46,247 nt of DNA, taken from positions 1 through 46,247 of the forward strand of contig CACDSN010000011.1 of assembly GCA_902555465.1 (NCBI GenBank), given 5' to 3'. A program made the position numbers and the translations under genes. The notes beneath the pieces were generated by a model. It was given only the letters and a program-made list of their open reading frames with translations. It searched no databases and had not been told where the DNA came from. Origin of the DNA: an uncultured Pelagibacteraceae bacterium. GTDB lineage: Bacteria > Pseudomonadota > Alphaproteobacteria > Pelagibacterales > Pelagibacteraceae. How positions within the stretch are numbered: the first letter of the stretch is position 1; each line of letters begins with the position of its first letter. Positions 1 to 8,171 of the stretch are shown piece by piece.

Positions 1-479
1 TAAACTGTGGCGCTGATAAAGTTTCAATAAATACTGCGGCTATAGAAAATCAAAAAGTCGTTGTAGATAGCTCTAAAAAATTTGGCTCTCAATGCATTGT
101 GGTTGCAATTGATGCAAAAAAGAATGACGATAAATGGGAAATTTTTACTCATGGTGGAAGAAATAATACTGGAATTAATGCAATAGAATTTGCAAAAAAA
201 ATGGAAGAAAGTGGAGCTGGAGAATTATTAGTTACATCAATGGATAGAGATGGGACCCAAGCTGGTTATGATATTGAACTTATGTCTAAAATCGCCTCAA
301 AAGTAAATATACCAGTTATAGCTTCGGGCGGGGTAGGGAACTTAGATCATTTAGTTGATGGAATTAAATTTGGAAATGCTAGCGCTGTTCTAGCGGCATC
401 AATATTTCACTATGGAAAATATTCTGTAAAAGAGGCTAAAGAATATTTGGATAGAAAGGGAATACCTGTTAGGATTTAA
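1..479 (+). CDS. hisF: HisF, imidazole glycerol phosphate synthase cyclase subunit (5' truncated)
   Basis: C-terminal 158 residues of HisF; the reading frame is open from base 3, so the true start lies before the window. HisF takes ammonia from HisH and converts PRFAR to imidazole glycerol phosphate and AICAR in histidine synthesis; the AICAR can be recycled by PurH, encoded at 8161-9702. Visible hallmarks are the (beta/alpha)8 barrel segments [26 protein letters not shown] with the second catalytic Asp, and the phosphate-binding stretch VIASGGVGN followed by AVLAASIFH. The full family length is about 250 residues, so roughly the first 90 are missing. hisE follows after one base, which points to the tail of a his operon. 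Family assignment is certain. Confidence 0.97.
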   Translation, partial: NCGADKVSINTAAIENQKVVVDSSKKFGSQCIVVAIDAKKNDDKWEIFTHGGRNNTGINAIEFAKKMEESGAGELLVTSMDRDGTQAGYDIELMSKIASKVNIPVIASGGVGNLDHLVDGIKFGNASAVLAASIFHYGKYSVKEAKEYLDRKGIPVRI

Positions 480-480
480 T

Positions 481-753
481 ATGCTTAGTACATTAGAAAG
501 CCTTTTTAAACTTGCACGAGATAGAAAAAATAATCCAGTAAGTGGATCATATACGAATAAATTATTAAGCGATAAATCTTTGAGCAAAGATAAAGTTTTA
601 GAGGAAATAAATGAATTAATAGAAGCAGTAGAAAACAATACAAATAAAATTCATGAAGCCGCAGATGTTTTCTATCATTTAATAATGTACCTCGAAGCAA
701 ATAATGTTAAAATTGAAGATGTAATGAATGAATTAGAAAAGAGAAGAAAATGA
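481..753 (+). CDS. hisE: HisE, phosphoribosyl-ATP pyrophosphatase
   Basis: 90-residue cytosolic enzyme that hydrolyses phosphoribosyl-ATP to phosphoribosyl-AMP and pyrophosphate, the second step of histidine synthesis. The all-alpha MazG-like fold is shown by the acidic metal-binding pattern EEINELIEA (about residues 41-49) followed by HEAADVFYHLIMYL (about 58-71), i.e. the ExxE...ExxD arrangement. It is a stand-alone HisE, not fused to HisI, and the length is normal for that form. It starts one base after the hisF stop and its own stop overlaps the next start by 4 bp (ATGA), so hisF, hisE and the HIT gene are very probably co-transcribed and translationally coupled. Confidence 0.95.
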   Translation: MLSTLESLFKLARDRKNNPVSGSYTNKLLSDKSLSKDKVLEEINELIEAVENNTNKIHEAADVFYHLIMYLEANNVKIEDVMNELEKRRK

Positions 754-1115
754 GTTACGACGATAACAATATATTTGCTAAAATTCTTAGAGGTGAAATA
801 CCATGTAAAAAAATTTATGAAGATGAATTTATATTATCTTTTTATGATATAAATCCTCAAAAAAAAATACATGCTCTAGTCATTCCTAAAGGAAAGTATG
901 TTGATTTAGACGACTTTAGTCAAAACGCTTCTCTGAACGAAATGGCTGGTCTATTAAAAGGGATAAATATTGTAGCAAAAAAACTTGGAATTTCTTTAGA
1001 TGGTGGTGAAGGATATAGGGTTCTATCAAACATTGGTGAGAATGGTGGACAAGAAGTTCCCCATTTACACTTTCATTTGTTTGGTGGAGAAAAAATTGGC
1101 AAGATGGTTCAATAG
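750..1115 (+). CDS. hinT: HIT-family nucleotide hydrolase (HinT-like)
   Basis: 121-residue histidine-triad protein. The C-terminal signature HLHFHLF gives the triad His105, His107 and His109; the central His is the expected nucleophile that attacks the alpha-phosphate of substrates such as AMP-lysine or aminoacyl-adenylates. The N-terminal IFAKILRGEIPCKKIYEDE segment is typical of the HinT branch, as is HALVIPKGKYVDLDDF in the middle. Length is normal. The gene overlaps the hisE stop by 4 bp, and the hisE-HIT pairing is common in Alphaproteobacteria. The physiological substrate cannot be read from sequence. Confidence 0.93.
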   Translation: MSYDDNNIFAKILRGEIPCKKIYEDEFILSFYDINPQKKIHALVIPKGKYVDLDDFSQNASLNEMAGLLKGINIVAKKLGISLDGGEGYRVLSNIGENGGQEVPHLHFHLFGGEKIGKMVQ

Positions 1116-1117
1116 CC

Positions 1118-1618
1118 TTGAAAGTAGACAGATACTACCTGGAGATTCTAACTTTAGATAATTTAAATCAAGTTAACTCTCCAAATAAAGATCTAATTAT
1201 AGAAAAAGTTAACCCTCCAAATATCGAACTAAATAAATTTTTTTATAAAAATGTGGGAAAAAATCATAGATGGATAGATAGATTATCCTGGGATAATTTA
1301 AAATGGACTTCTTTTGTAGAAAATAAAAACGTAAGTACATACATATTGAAATTTAATAAAGATTTAGTTGGATATTTTGAGGCTATAAAAGATTCATCTC
1401 AAAATAGTTGTGAGATAGCATATTTTGGATTACTCGATGAGTATATTGGTAAGAAATTTGGAGGTTATTTTCTATCTCAAGCTATAAAAATATGTTTTGA
1501 AATCAAATCTAAAAGAGTTTGGGTACATACATGTACTTTAGATCATAAACATGCTCTTAATAATTATTTAAACAGAGGAATGAAAATTTTTAAAAAAGAA
1601 ACAATTAATATAAATTAA
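1118..1618 (+). CDS. GNAT-family N-acetyltransferase
   Basis: 166-residue protein with a single GNAT fold, expected to transfer an acyl group from acyl-CoA to an amine. The acyl-CoA binding motif A is seen as DEYIGKKFGGYFLSQAI (about residues 107-123), preceded by the beta-strand CEIAYFGLL and followed by VWVHTCTLDHKHALNNYLNRGMK, the usual C-terminal half where the acetyl acceptor cleft lies. The assigned start is TTG two bases after the HIT stop; no ATG gives a better fit, so the exact start is uncertain. It is likely the last gene of the his-HIT unit. Its 3' end overlaps the convergent lolA gene by 4 bp. The substrate is unknown. Confidence 0.8.
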   Translation: MKVDRYYLEILTLDNLNQVNSPNKDLIIEKVNPPNIELNKFFYKNVGKNHRWIDRLSWDNLKWTSFVENKNVSTYILKFNKDLVGYFEAIKDSSQNSCEIAYFGLLDEYIGKKFGGYFLSQAIKICFEIKSKRVWVHTCTLDHKHALNNYLNRGMKIFKKETININ

Positions 1619-2166
1619 TTATTTTCAGGTAACAAAAATAATTTTTGATCTATATCTTTATTTATTGAAGTATTAAAAATAAAAGTTACTACTAAATTTT
1701 GATATATATCTTCAACTTGCCAACCAATTAATTCATGATTTTTCTTATCAAAAAATACATTTATTTTATTATTTTTTTCATTTATTTGAAAAAATAAATA
1801 TTTACTATCAATTTCACTTAAAGGTGAAAATTTAATTTTATTTATCATAAAAACTTTATCTAAAAGTAACTCAAAAGGAGTGCTCTCAATTGGGTATCGA
1901 AAATATTGCTGTCCTTTTTTTATAACTAAACTTGATCCATTAGATACTAAAACTTTGTTATTCCTATTTTCGTACTTACAAAATATTTTTTTTGGGTATT
2001 GGATTGTGCATTTACCTTTCTCATCTTTTCCGTTGATTGTCTGAATAAAATTAAAACTAATATTTTTTATTCTATCTAATTTTTTAATAACCAACTCTTT
2101 ATTCGATGCAACTAAATTATTTTGAAAGAAAAAAAAAAAAAATAAAATATAAAAAAATTTTTTCAC
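1615..2166 (-). CDS. lolA: LolA-like outer-membrane lipoprotein carrier protein
   Basis: 183-residue periplasmic protein that should shuttle lipoproteins from the LolCDE complex to the outer membrane. An N-terminal signal peptide with an exceptionally Phe-rich core (residues about 4-14) ends near VAS. The LolA pattern follows: a helix with LDRIKNISFNFIQTI, then short beta strands GKCTIQYPKKIFCKY and KVLVSNGSSLVIKKGQQYFRYP, then the ELLLDK segment. Conservation is weak, as is normal for LolA. The Phe run is encoded by a 14-base homopolymer (2129-2142 on the + strand). It overlaps the ftsK stop by 4 bp and is expected to be in the same operon; FtsK-LolA adjacency is usual in Alphaproteobacteria. 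Confidence 0.85.
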   Translation of the reverse strand: MKKFFYILFFFFFFQNNLVASNKELVIKKLDRIKNISFNFIQTINGKDEKGKCTIQYPKKIFCKYENRNNKVLVSNGSSLVIKKGQQYFRYPIESTPFELLLDKVFMINKIKFSPLSEIDSKYLFFQINEKNNKINVFFDKKNHELIGWQVEDIYQNLVVTFIFNTSINKDIDQKLFLLPENN

Positions 2167-4247
2167 TTTAATATTTCTCTTTTACCAACATGATTAGCTT
2201 TACTAACTTCACCATTTTCTTCCATCATGTCAACAATCCTTGCGGCTCTGTTATATCCGATTTGTAATTTTCTTTGCAAAAACGACGTTGAGGCTTTCCC
2301 TTCATTTTTTACTAATTGCAAAGCAGTTTTGTAAAGTTCGTCTTTATCATTCATCTCAGTATCACTATCATCTTGATTTTTAGAATCAGAAAATTCTAGT
2401 ATTTCATCAACATAATCGGGCTCAGCTTGAGATCTCAAAAAATTATTTATTTTTTCTATTTCATCTTCAGTTACATATGGAGCATGTATTCTTGTTATCT
2501 TATTTGCGGATGACATAAATAACATATCACCTTTACCTAACAACTGTTCTGCTCCTTGCTCTCCTAAAATTGTTCTACTATCTATCTTGGAAGAAACTTG
2601 AAAGGATATTCTAGTTGGAAAGTTGGCTTTAATTGTTCCTGTAATCACATCTACACTTGGTCTTTGGGTTGCCATTATAATATGTATACCTGCTGCTCTA
2701 GCCATCTGAGAAAGCTTTTGAATATAATTCTCGATTTCCTTACCTGAAACAAGCATTAAGTCTGACATCTCATCAACAATAACAACAATGTAAGGCATGA
2801 AGGTTTTATGCTTAGAGTTATACCCATCTATATTTCTTACACCAACCCTTGTCATTAATTTATATCTATTCTCCATTTCTCTCACGACCCATCCTAAGAC
2901 AGATGCTGCTTTTCTAGCTTCAGTTATTACCGGGCATAATAAATTCGGAATACCTTCATAAGTTGATAATTCCAACATCTTTGGATCAATTAGAATGAAT
3001 TTACATTTGTCAGGAGTATGTCTATACAATAATGATAAAATTATAGTATTTATACAAACAGATTTTCCAGAACCTGTGGTTCCAGCAATTAATAAATGAG
3101 GCATATTACTGAGATCACCAATAATTGGTTTTCCCGAAATACTTTTTCCTAGGGCTATAGGAAGTTTAATCTCTCTCTTTTTGAATTGTGTATCTTTTAT
3201 CACTTCGCTTAAATAAACATTTTCTCTTGTAATATTTGGAAGTTCTATACCAATTGTATTACTGCCAGGTACAATTGATATCCTGGCTGACTCTGAGCTT
3301 GTATTCCTTGCAATATCCTCAGATAAATTAATTATTTTCGAAACTTTAATACCTGCAGCAGGTTCGAATTCATTAAGTGTTACAACCGGACCATAATTAA
3401 TTTTTTTAATTTTCCCTTCAACACCAAAGTCTAGTAGAACTTTCTCTAGAAATTCTTCGTTAATGCTTTCATTCACCTTTGCTACCTTTTCATTTTTTGA
3501 TGGAGATTTAAGTAGTTTTAATTCAGGAATAACAAATTTTTTTAACCTTAAATTATTTTTATTTTCAAAAGGTAAACTCTCTTGAATTTTTTTTTCCTCT
3601 TTGTATTCTTCTAAAGTTGTATTATCATTAATGATTGTATTATTAATGTTGTATTGTTTATTTTGAAAATTAAAAATTTCTTTGATTGATCTTAAATATG
3701 ATGAAATTTGAAAAATTCTAAAATTAATGCTTTTTAATAAAAATATTAAAGTTAAAACAATCAATAGATAATATGAAACATTTGTATTAATCTCCACAGC
3801 TGATCTTAAAAAATCTTTATTAAAAAATTGACCAATAAAACCTCCATTTCCATTTATAGTTAAAAAATAAGATTGATTTTGAAAGTAGGAAAAAAATATA
3901 GTTCCACTACATATGTAAAGTATACAAAAAAATAAATTTTCAATAATTAATATATATTTTTTTGTTAAAAAAATATTAAGACCGGAGAAAAATAATGTAA
4001 GTGGAATGAGGTATGAAACTAATCCAACTGATTGAAAAAGAAAATCAGAAATTACACTTCCTCTGTATCCCATTAAATTCTGAATTTCAGAGTTTTTATC
4101 AATTATAAAATTTGGATCATTAGGGCTGTAGGTCAAGAGTGATATTAAAAGTATTACTGAGATAAGTGTAACAAATATGCCAATTAATTCTGCAATTTTC
4201 CTGAGTAAAAATTGTTTAGTTTTTGTTAAAAAATTTGCAAATTTCAT
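2163..4247 (-). CDS. ftsK: FtsK/SpoIIIE DNA translocase
   Basis: 694-residue membrane-anchored motor that pumps chromosomal DNA at the division septum and activates XerCD recombination at dif. About four membrane segments occupy residues 20-180, followed by a short, low-complexity linker (about 185-260) much shorter than in E. coli. The motor shows Walker A GTTGSGKS at residues 389-396, Walker B VVIVDE near 488-493, and the RecA-like sensor MATQRPSVDVITG. The C-terminal winged-helix gamma domain (about 630-694, with RKLQIGYNRAARIVDMMEE) reads KOPS. The total length fits streamlined alphaproteobacterial FtsK. lolA follows with a 4-bp overlap. A divergent flavin hydroxylase gene starts 63 bp upstream. 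Confidence 0.97.
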   Translation of the reverse strand: MKFANFLTKTKQFLLRKIAELIGIFVTLISVILLISLLTYSPNDPNFIIDKNSEIQNLMGYRGSVISDFLFQSVGLVSYLIPLTLFFSGLNIFLTKKYILIIENLFFCILYICSGTIFFSYFQNQSYFLTINGNGGFIGQFFNKDFLRSAVEINTNVSYYLLIVLTLIFLLKSINFRIFQISSYLRSIKEIFNFQNKQYNINNTIINDNTTLEEYKEEKKIQESLPFENKNNLRLKKFVIPELKLLKSPSKNEKVAKVNESINEEFLEKVLLDFGVEGKIKKINYGPVVTLNEFEPAAGIKVSKIINLSEDIARNTSSESARISIVPGSNTIGIELPNITRENVYLSEVIKDTQFKKREIKLPIALGKSISGKPIIGDLSNMPHLLIAGTTGSGKSVCINTIILSLLYRHTPDKCKFILIDPKMLELSTYEGIPNLLCPVITEARKAASVLGWVVREMENRYKLMTRVGVRNIDGYNSKHKTFMPYIVVIVDEMSDLMLVSGKEIENYIQKLSQMARAAGIHIIMATQRPSVDVITGTIKANFPTRISFQVSSKIDSRTILGEQGAEQLLGKGDMLFMSSANKITRIHAPYVTEDEIEKINNFLRSQAEPDYVDEILEFSDSKNQDDSDTEMNDKDELYKTALQLVKNEGKASTSFLQRKLQIGYNRAARIVDMMEENGEVSKANHVGKREILK

Positions 4248-4310
4248 ATAAATGAATCAAATCAGTTGATTTGTACCATTTAATTATTATTGGTAAAATT
4301 AAAAAATTTT

Positions 4311-5408
4311 ATGAAAATTTGTCTAATAGGAAATAATCTTACAAGCTTAATATTGGCTCATATACTGTCTAAAAAAAAATTTAATGTTGAGATTTATTCT
4401 CTCAAACCCACTAAGAATATATTTAAAACTAGGACTTTAGGCATTACTAACCACAATATAAAATTTTTATCATTTTTTTTTCCAAAAATTAGAAAATTTT
4501 CAAATCAAATAAATGAAATAAAAGTTGTAATTAAAAATAACAATAAAGATAGCAAGTTAGTTTTTAATGAAAAAAAATCACCGTTATTTTACATGTTTAA
4601 GTATAATATTCTTTTAAACTATTTAAAAGATCAAAATAAAAGAAATAAAAATGTTAAATTTAAAAAGTTATCCAAAAATTCTGATTTGACGAAATTAGAA
4701 AAAAATGAAAATTTTTCCTTAATTATTAATTGTGAAAATTTTAATTTATTCACTCAAAAATTTTTAAAAAATAAATTTTCAAAAAATTATAAGAATAAAG
4801 CTTATACAACAATTATAAAGCATCCCAAGATTAATAACCAAATTGCAACACAAGTTTTTACTGAAAATGGTCCAATTGCTTATTTACCATTATCGCCCAC
4901 CTTAACTTCGGTTGTATTTTCGTTAGAGTCAAAAACAATGAGCCAAATATCAAATCAAAAAATATATAAAAAAATATTAGAATATAATCCTTATTATAAA
5001 AAAATTTCATTCAGTAAAATAGAAAATTTTAATTTATATTTTAAATTACCTAAAAACTATTTTTATAAAAATATTTTATTTTTTGGTGACACTATACACT
5101 CAATACATCCTCTGGCTGGACAAGGGTTTAATATGGTTATTAGAGATATTATGAAATTAAATAATATAATAGACGAAAGAATTAATCTTGGTCTATCTAT
5201 TGATAAAAGTATATACAGTGAATTTGAAAAAAGAGCAAAGAGTCTAAATTCAGTTTTCTCATTTAGTATTGACTTAATCTATGAGCTATTTAGGGTAAAC
5301 AAAAATATAATTCCTTATAATATCTCAAATAAACTATTTTCATTTATAAATAAAAATAAAAAAATCAAGGATTTGAGCATTAAATATGCAAATATAGGCA
5401 GCCTATAA
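4311..5408 (+). CDS. UbiH-type FAD-dependent monooxygenase (ubiquinone biosynthesis hydroxylase family)
   Basis: About 365 residues. The N-terminal MKICLIGNNLTSLILAHILS is the dinucleotide-binding beta-alpha-beta of the class A flavin monooxygenases, though the usual GxGxxG is degraded to GNNLTS. The second FAD motif is clear near the C-terminus: FFGDTIHSIHPLAGQGFNMV (GD motif). The family hydroxylates the ubiquinone ring (UbiH/UbiF/UbiL types) at the inner membrane; which ring position cannot be told. It is slightly shorter than usual (about 390), with compact loops and heavy Lys/Asn use. I chose the ATG at 4311 over a TTG at 4290 because it puts the Rossmann strand at the very N-terminus. 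The stop abuts the convergent LON gene. Confidence 0.82.
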   Translation: MKICLIGNNLTSLILAHILSKKKFNVEIYSLKPTKNIFKTRTLGITNHNIKFLSFFFPKIRKFSNQINEIKVVIKNNNKDSKLVFNEKKSPLFYMFKYNILLNYLKDQNKRNKNVKFKKLSKNSDLTKLEKNENFSLIINCENFNLFTQKFLKNKFSKNYKNKAYTTIIKHPKINNQIATQVFTENGPIAYLPLSPTLTSVVFSLESKTMSQISNQKIYKKILEYNPYYKKISFSKIENFNLYFKLPKNYFYKNILFFGDTIHSIHPLAGQGFNMVIRDIMKLNNIIDERINLGLSIDKSIYSEFEKRAKSLNSVFSFSIDLIYELFRVNKNIIPYNISNKLFSFINKNKKIKDLSIKYANIGSL

Positions 5409-6053
5409 TTATTGTATTGTTTTTAAATTCGAAAATTCTGAATTATATGTCTTTAATATTTCCTCAAACTTATTTTTTGTATCCTCGATATTTTTTGTTT
5501 CTAATAAAATCTGTTTTTCTAGTATAGAAAAAGGAGAAGCCATTGAAAGTGCTGATAATGTTTGATAAACATTCTGTCCGTTCAAATCTTTCCAGTTAAT
5601 TTGATAACCTCTCTTATCAAATAATATTTTTAATTCATCAAGAATTTGTTTAATTTTTGAAAATTCAAAATTTTCATTATTTAACTTTTCATCGTTCTTA
5701 AATAAATTATAATCAACAAATAATTCTCTGTAGAGTTTTTTATTTTCAATTTCTTTAACTTTTTTGAAACGATTTATACCTTTTATGAGTATTATATATC
5801 TACCATCATCTGTTTCATTAAAACTTACTATTTTACATAAACAACCCACATCAAATAAATCAGGTTTTTTTAACTCACCCAATCTTTTTGGCTGTATCAT
5901 TCCAATAATTCTATCTGTGGACATACTGTCATCTATCATTTTTAAATATCTTGGTTCAAAAATATTTAAAGGCACAGTAGTTTCTGGGAAAACTATAAAA
6001 TTTGAAAGAGGAAAAACAGGTATTTTGGTTGGTAAATTATTTGATTTATCCAT
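5409..6053 (-). CDS. Stand-alone LON substrate-binding domain protein
   Basis: About 214 residues matching only the N-terminal (PUA-like) substrate-recognition domain of Lon protease: IPVFPLSNFIVFPETTVPLNIFEPRY, then MIDDSM, RIIGMIQPK, GCLCKIVSF and GRYIILIKGINRFKK, followed by a helical region. There is no AAA ATPase or Ser-Lys protease part, so it is not Lon itself. Such single-domain proteins are widespread in Alphaproteobacteria and their function is unknown; a role in recognising proteins for degradation is often suggested. I chose the ATG at 6053 over a TTG two codons upstream. It converges on the UbiH-type gene with no gap, and a TPR-sulfotransferase gene diverges upstream. Confidence 0.88.
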   Translation of the reverse strand: MDKSNNLPTKIPVFPLSNFIVFPETTVPLNIFEPRYLKMIDDSMSTDRIIGMIQPKRLGELKKPDLFDVGCLCKIVSFNETDDGRYIILIKGINRFKKVKEIENKKLYRELFVDYNLFKNDEKLNNENFEFSKIKQILDELKILFDKRGYQINWKDLNGQNVYQTLSALSMASPFSILEKQILLETKNIEDTKNKFEEILKTYNSEFSNLKTIQ

Positions 6054-6089
6054 ATACAAAAATATATCATAAGAGTTATAAAGAAAAAA

Positions 6090-7667
6090 ATGAATAAAAA
6101 TCTTTTTGAATTAGACAGTTTATTTAAGTCAAATAAATTTGATGAAGTAGTCTTAAAAACAAAAAAATTAATAAAAAAGGGTGAAATTATCGCACCTTAT
6201 TTCAATTTACTTGGTATTTCCTTAGATAATTTAGGCAAAATATATGAAGCGGAGAAAAATTTTAGAGATGCGATAAAAAAGAATCCTAATGAGATAAGTT
6301 ATTACTCAAATTTATCAAAAATTTTAATTAAACAAAATAAATTAGCAGAGGCAGAAGAATTTTTAAATAAAGCTTTAGAAATAAAGCCAAATGATACTTT
6401 TTCACTATTTGAATTTGGTAAACTTAAAACTGCTCAAAAAGATTATTTTAAAGCATTAGAATTTTATCAAAATGTTTACAAGCTTGAAAAGCAATTTCCC
6501 AATGCATTATTTATGATAGGCAAAACCTATGTTGAAATCTCGCAAGATAATAAGGATGTAAAGTATAAAGATCTGGCGTTAGAAAATTTAAGTGAGTGCA
6601 GCAAACTTTTTCCAGAAAATTCTGATGCTGATTTTCTCTTAAGCGAACTTTTTGACTATTCAAAAGAGAAAAAACACCAAAAAATTATGCTAAATAAATA
6701 TGCAAAGATAAAATATTATGACATCAGAAAAAAGGCAGTGTTGCTTTTCGCTATTGCTAAGTCTTTTGAGGATCAAAAAAAATATGATCAAGCATCTGAT
6801 TTTTTAAAAATTGCTAATAATGAAATAAATTCAACTGTTAATCAAAATATAATTCTAAATTATTCTAGAAGATTCGCTAATATAAAACTTTTATTTGATA
6901 AAATAATAAATATAAAAAGTTACAATGATAACAAACTTTATGATAAAAAAATCATCTTCATTGTTGGAATGCCACGATCTGGTACAACACTACTCCATCA
7001 ACTTCTTGCATCAGCAAAAAATACTATTGGTATCGGCGAAAGCGCAATAATTCCAAGTTTTTTTGAAAACTCAATATTTAATAAAGAATTTCTAACTAAA
7101 ATAAGCAAAAATGAAAAATTAAATAAGAATTACCTAATAGAAATTTCTCAAAAATTAGGCTTGGACTTTGACAAATTAATTGAATTAGATAAAAATGTTA
7201 TAATTGATAAAAATCCTTCAAACTTTTTTTGGATAGGTTTTCTGAAATTATTATTTCCCAATGCTAAAATAATTATAATAAATCGAAATATTAAAGATAT
7301 TTGTCTATCTATTTATAAAAATATTTTTGGCGTTAAAGAAATGGATTGGTCGTATAGTCAAGATAATATTATTGCTTATGTGAAAATTTATAATCAAGTT
7401 ATCAAATATTGGAAAAAAAAATATGGAAATTTTATTTATGAACTTGATTATGAAAAACTAATAAATAACAAAATTGAAGAAACAAAAAAATTGTTTTCTT
7501 TTTGCGATTTACAATGGTCAGAGGAAATATTTGATTTTTATAAAACAGGAAAAACTATAAAAACCGCAAGTGTATATCAGGTCAAAAAACCAATATATAA
7601 CAGCTCAGTTAATATTAATAAGAATTATTCAAAACATCTAAATTTTCTAAAAGATTTAGATAATTAA
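6090..7667 (+). CDS. TPR-repeat sulfotransferase fusion
   Basis: 525-residue fusion. Residues about 1-190 form several tetratricopeptide repeats (for example YYSNLSKILIKQNKLAEAEE and FLNKALEIKPNDTFSLFEFG), a protein-interaction scaffold. Residues about 285-515 form a PAPS-dependent sulfotransferase: the 5'-phosphosulfate loop FIVGMPRSGTTLLHQLL at about 291-306 and the 3'-phosphate segment IIIINRNIKDICLSIYKNIF near 400. The family transfers sulfate from PAPS to hydroxyls of sugars, lipids or peptides; TPR-containing bacterial members are common in marine bacteria, with acceptors mostly unknown. No signal peptide or membrane segment is seen, so it is probably cytosolic. It stands alone, followed by tRNA-Gly. 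Confidence 0.88.
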   Translation: MNKNLFELDSLFKSNKFDEVVLKTKKLIKKGEIIAPYFNLLGISLDNLGKIYEAEKNFRDAIKKNPNEISYYSNLSKILIKQNKLAEAEEFLNKALEIKPNDTFSLFEFGKLKTAQKDYFKALEFYQNVYKLEKQFPNALFMIGKTYVEISQDNKDVKYKDLALENLSECSKLFPENSDADFLLSELFDYSKEKKHQKIMLNKYAKIKYYDIRKKAVLLFAIAKSFEDQKKYDQASDFLKIANNEINSTVNQNIILNYSRRFANIKLLFDKIINIKSYNDNKLYDKKIIFIVGMPRSGTTLLHQLLASAKNTIGIGESAIIPSFFENSIFNKEFLTKISKNEKLNKNYLIEISQKLGLDFDKLIELDKNVIIDKNPSNFFWIGFLKLLFPNAKIIIINRNIKDICLSIYKNIFGVKEMDWSYSQDNIIAYVKIYNQVIKYWKKKYGNFIYELDYEKLINNKIEETKKLFSFCDLQWSEEIFDFYKTGKTIKTASVYQVKKPIYNSSVNINKNYSKHLNFLKDLDN

Positions 7668-7738
7668 TAATAGAATGATCATTATTTTTTTATATTGCTT
7701 GCATTTTAAAAAATCGCTATCTATAATCTTTTTAAGAA

Positions 7739-7813
7739 GCGGGCATAGCTCAGTGGTAGAGCGTCTCGTTGCCAACGAGAAGGTCGTGGGTTCAAGTCCC
7801 ATTGCCCGCTCCA
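7739..7813 (+). tRNA. tRNA-Gly (anticodon GCC)
   Basis: 75-nt gene that folds as a full cloverleaf. The acceptor stem GCGGGCA pairs with TGCCCGC at 7803-7809; the D arm has GCTC/GAGC; the anticodon stem TCTCG/CGAGA encloses TTGCCAA with anticodon GCC at 7771-7773; the T arm has GTGGG/CCCAT with the TTCAAGT loop. Discriminator T at 7810 is followed by an encoded CCA (7811-7813). Both flanks are A+T rich. No inserted element or duplicated 3' end is seen next to it, so it is not an obvious integration site here. Confidence 0.98.
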
Positions 7814-7823
7814 ATTAGTTATT

Positions 7824-8171
7824 ATGGAAGAAGATTTATCAAAAAAAAAATGTATACCTTGCGAGGGAAATATTCCAGCTTTTGAATATAGTGAAATTCA
7901 TAAATATTTGAAAAAAATTGATGGATGGAAAGTAGAACAGAACGAAAATCAAAGTTACTTTTTAATTAAAGAGTTTAAATTTGAAAATTTTAAAGATAGT
8001 CAAAAATTTATTAACAAAGTAGGTGATATTGCGGAAACAGAAAATCATCATCCAGACATAATTTTTGGCTGGGGTTATGCAAAAGTAAAAATATTCACTC
8101 ATGCAATAGATGGACTTGCTGAAAGTGATTTTATCCTCGCTTCTAAAATAGATAAAATAATTAATGATTAA
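7824..8171 (+). CDS. phhB: Pterin-4a-carbinolamine dehydratase
   Basis: 115-residue cytosolic enzyme that dehydrates 4a-hydroxytetrahydropterin, recycling the cofactor of aromatic amino acid hydroxylases or preventing its rearrangement. The signature ENHHPDIIFGWGYAKVKIFTH is present with the catalytic His pair, preceded by the IDGWKVEQNENQSYFLIKEF strand region and followed by DGLAESDFILASKID. The N-terminal section with CIPCEGNIPAF matches the longer bacterial form. No aromatic amino acid hydroxylase gene is in the window. It starts 10 bp after tRNA-Gly, and its 3' end overlaps the convergent purH by 11 bp, an example of how tightly this genome is packed. Confidence 0.93.
   Translation: MEEDLSKKKCIPCEGNIPAFEYSEIHKYLKKIDGWKVEQNENQSYFLIKEFKFENFKDSQKFINKVGDIAETENHHPDIIFGWGYAKVKIFTHAIDGLAESDFILASKIDKIIND

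Noticed and set aside
5764..6072. Plus-strand 102-codon frame antisense to the LON-domain gene
   Set aside because: The minus-strand protein matches a known domain throughout; the antisense frame resembles nothing.
7739..7813. tRNA-Gly as an integration site
   Set aside because: No repeat of its 3' end and no integrase or foreign genes in the flanks.
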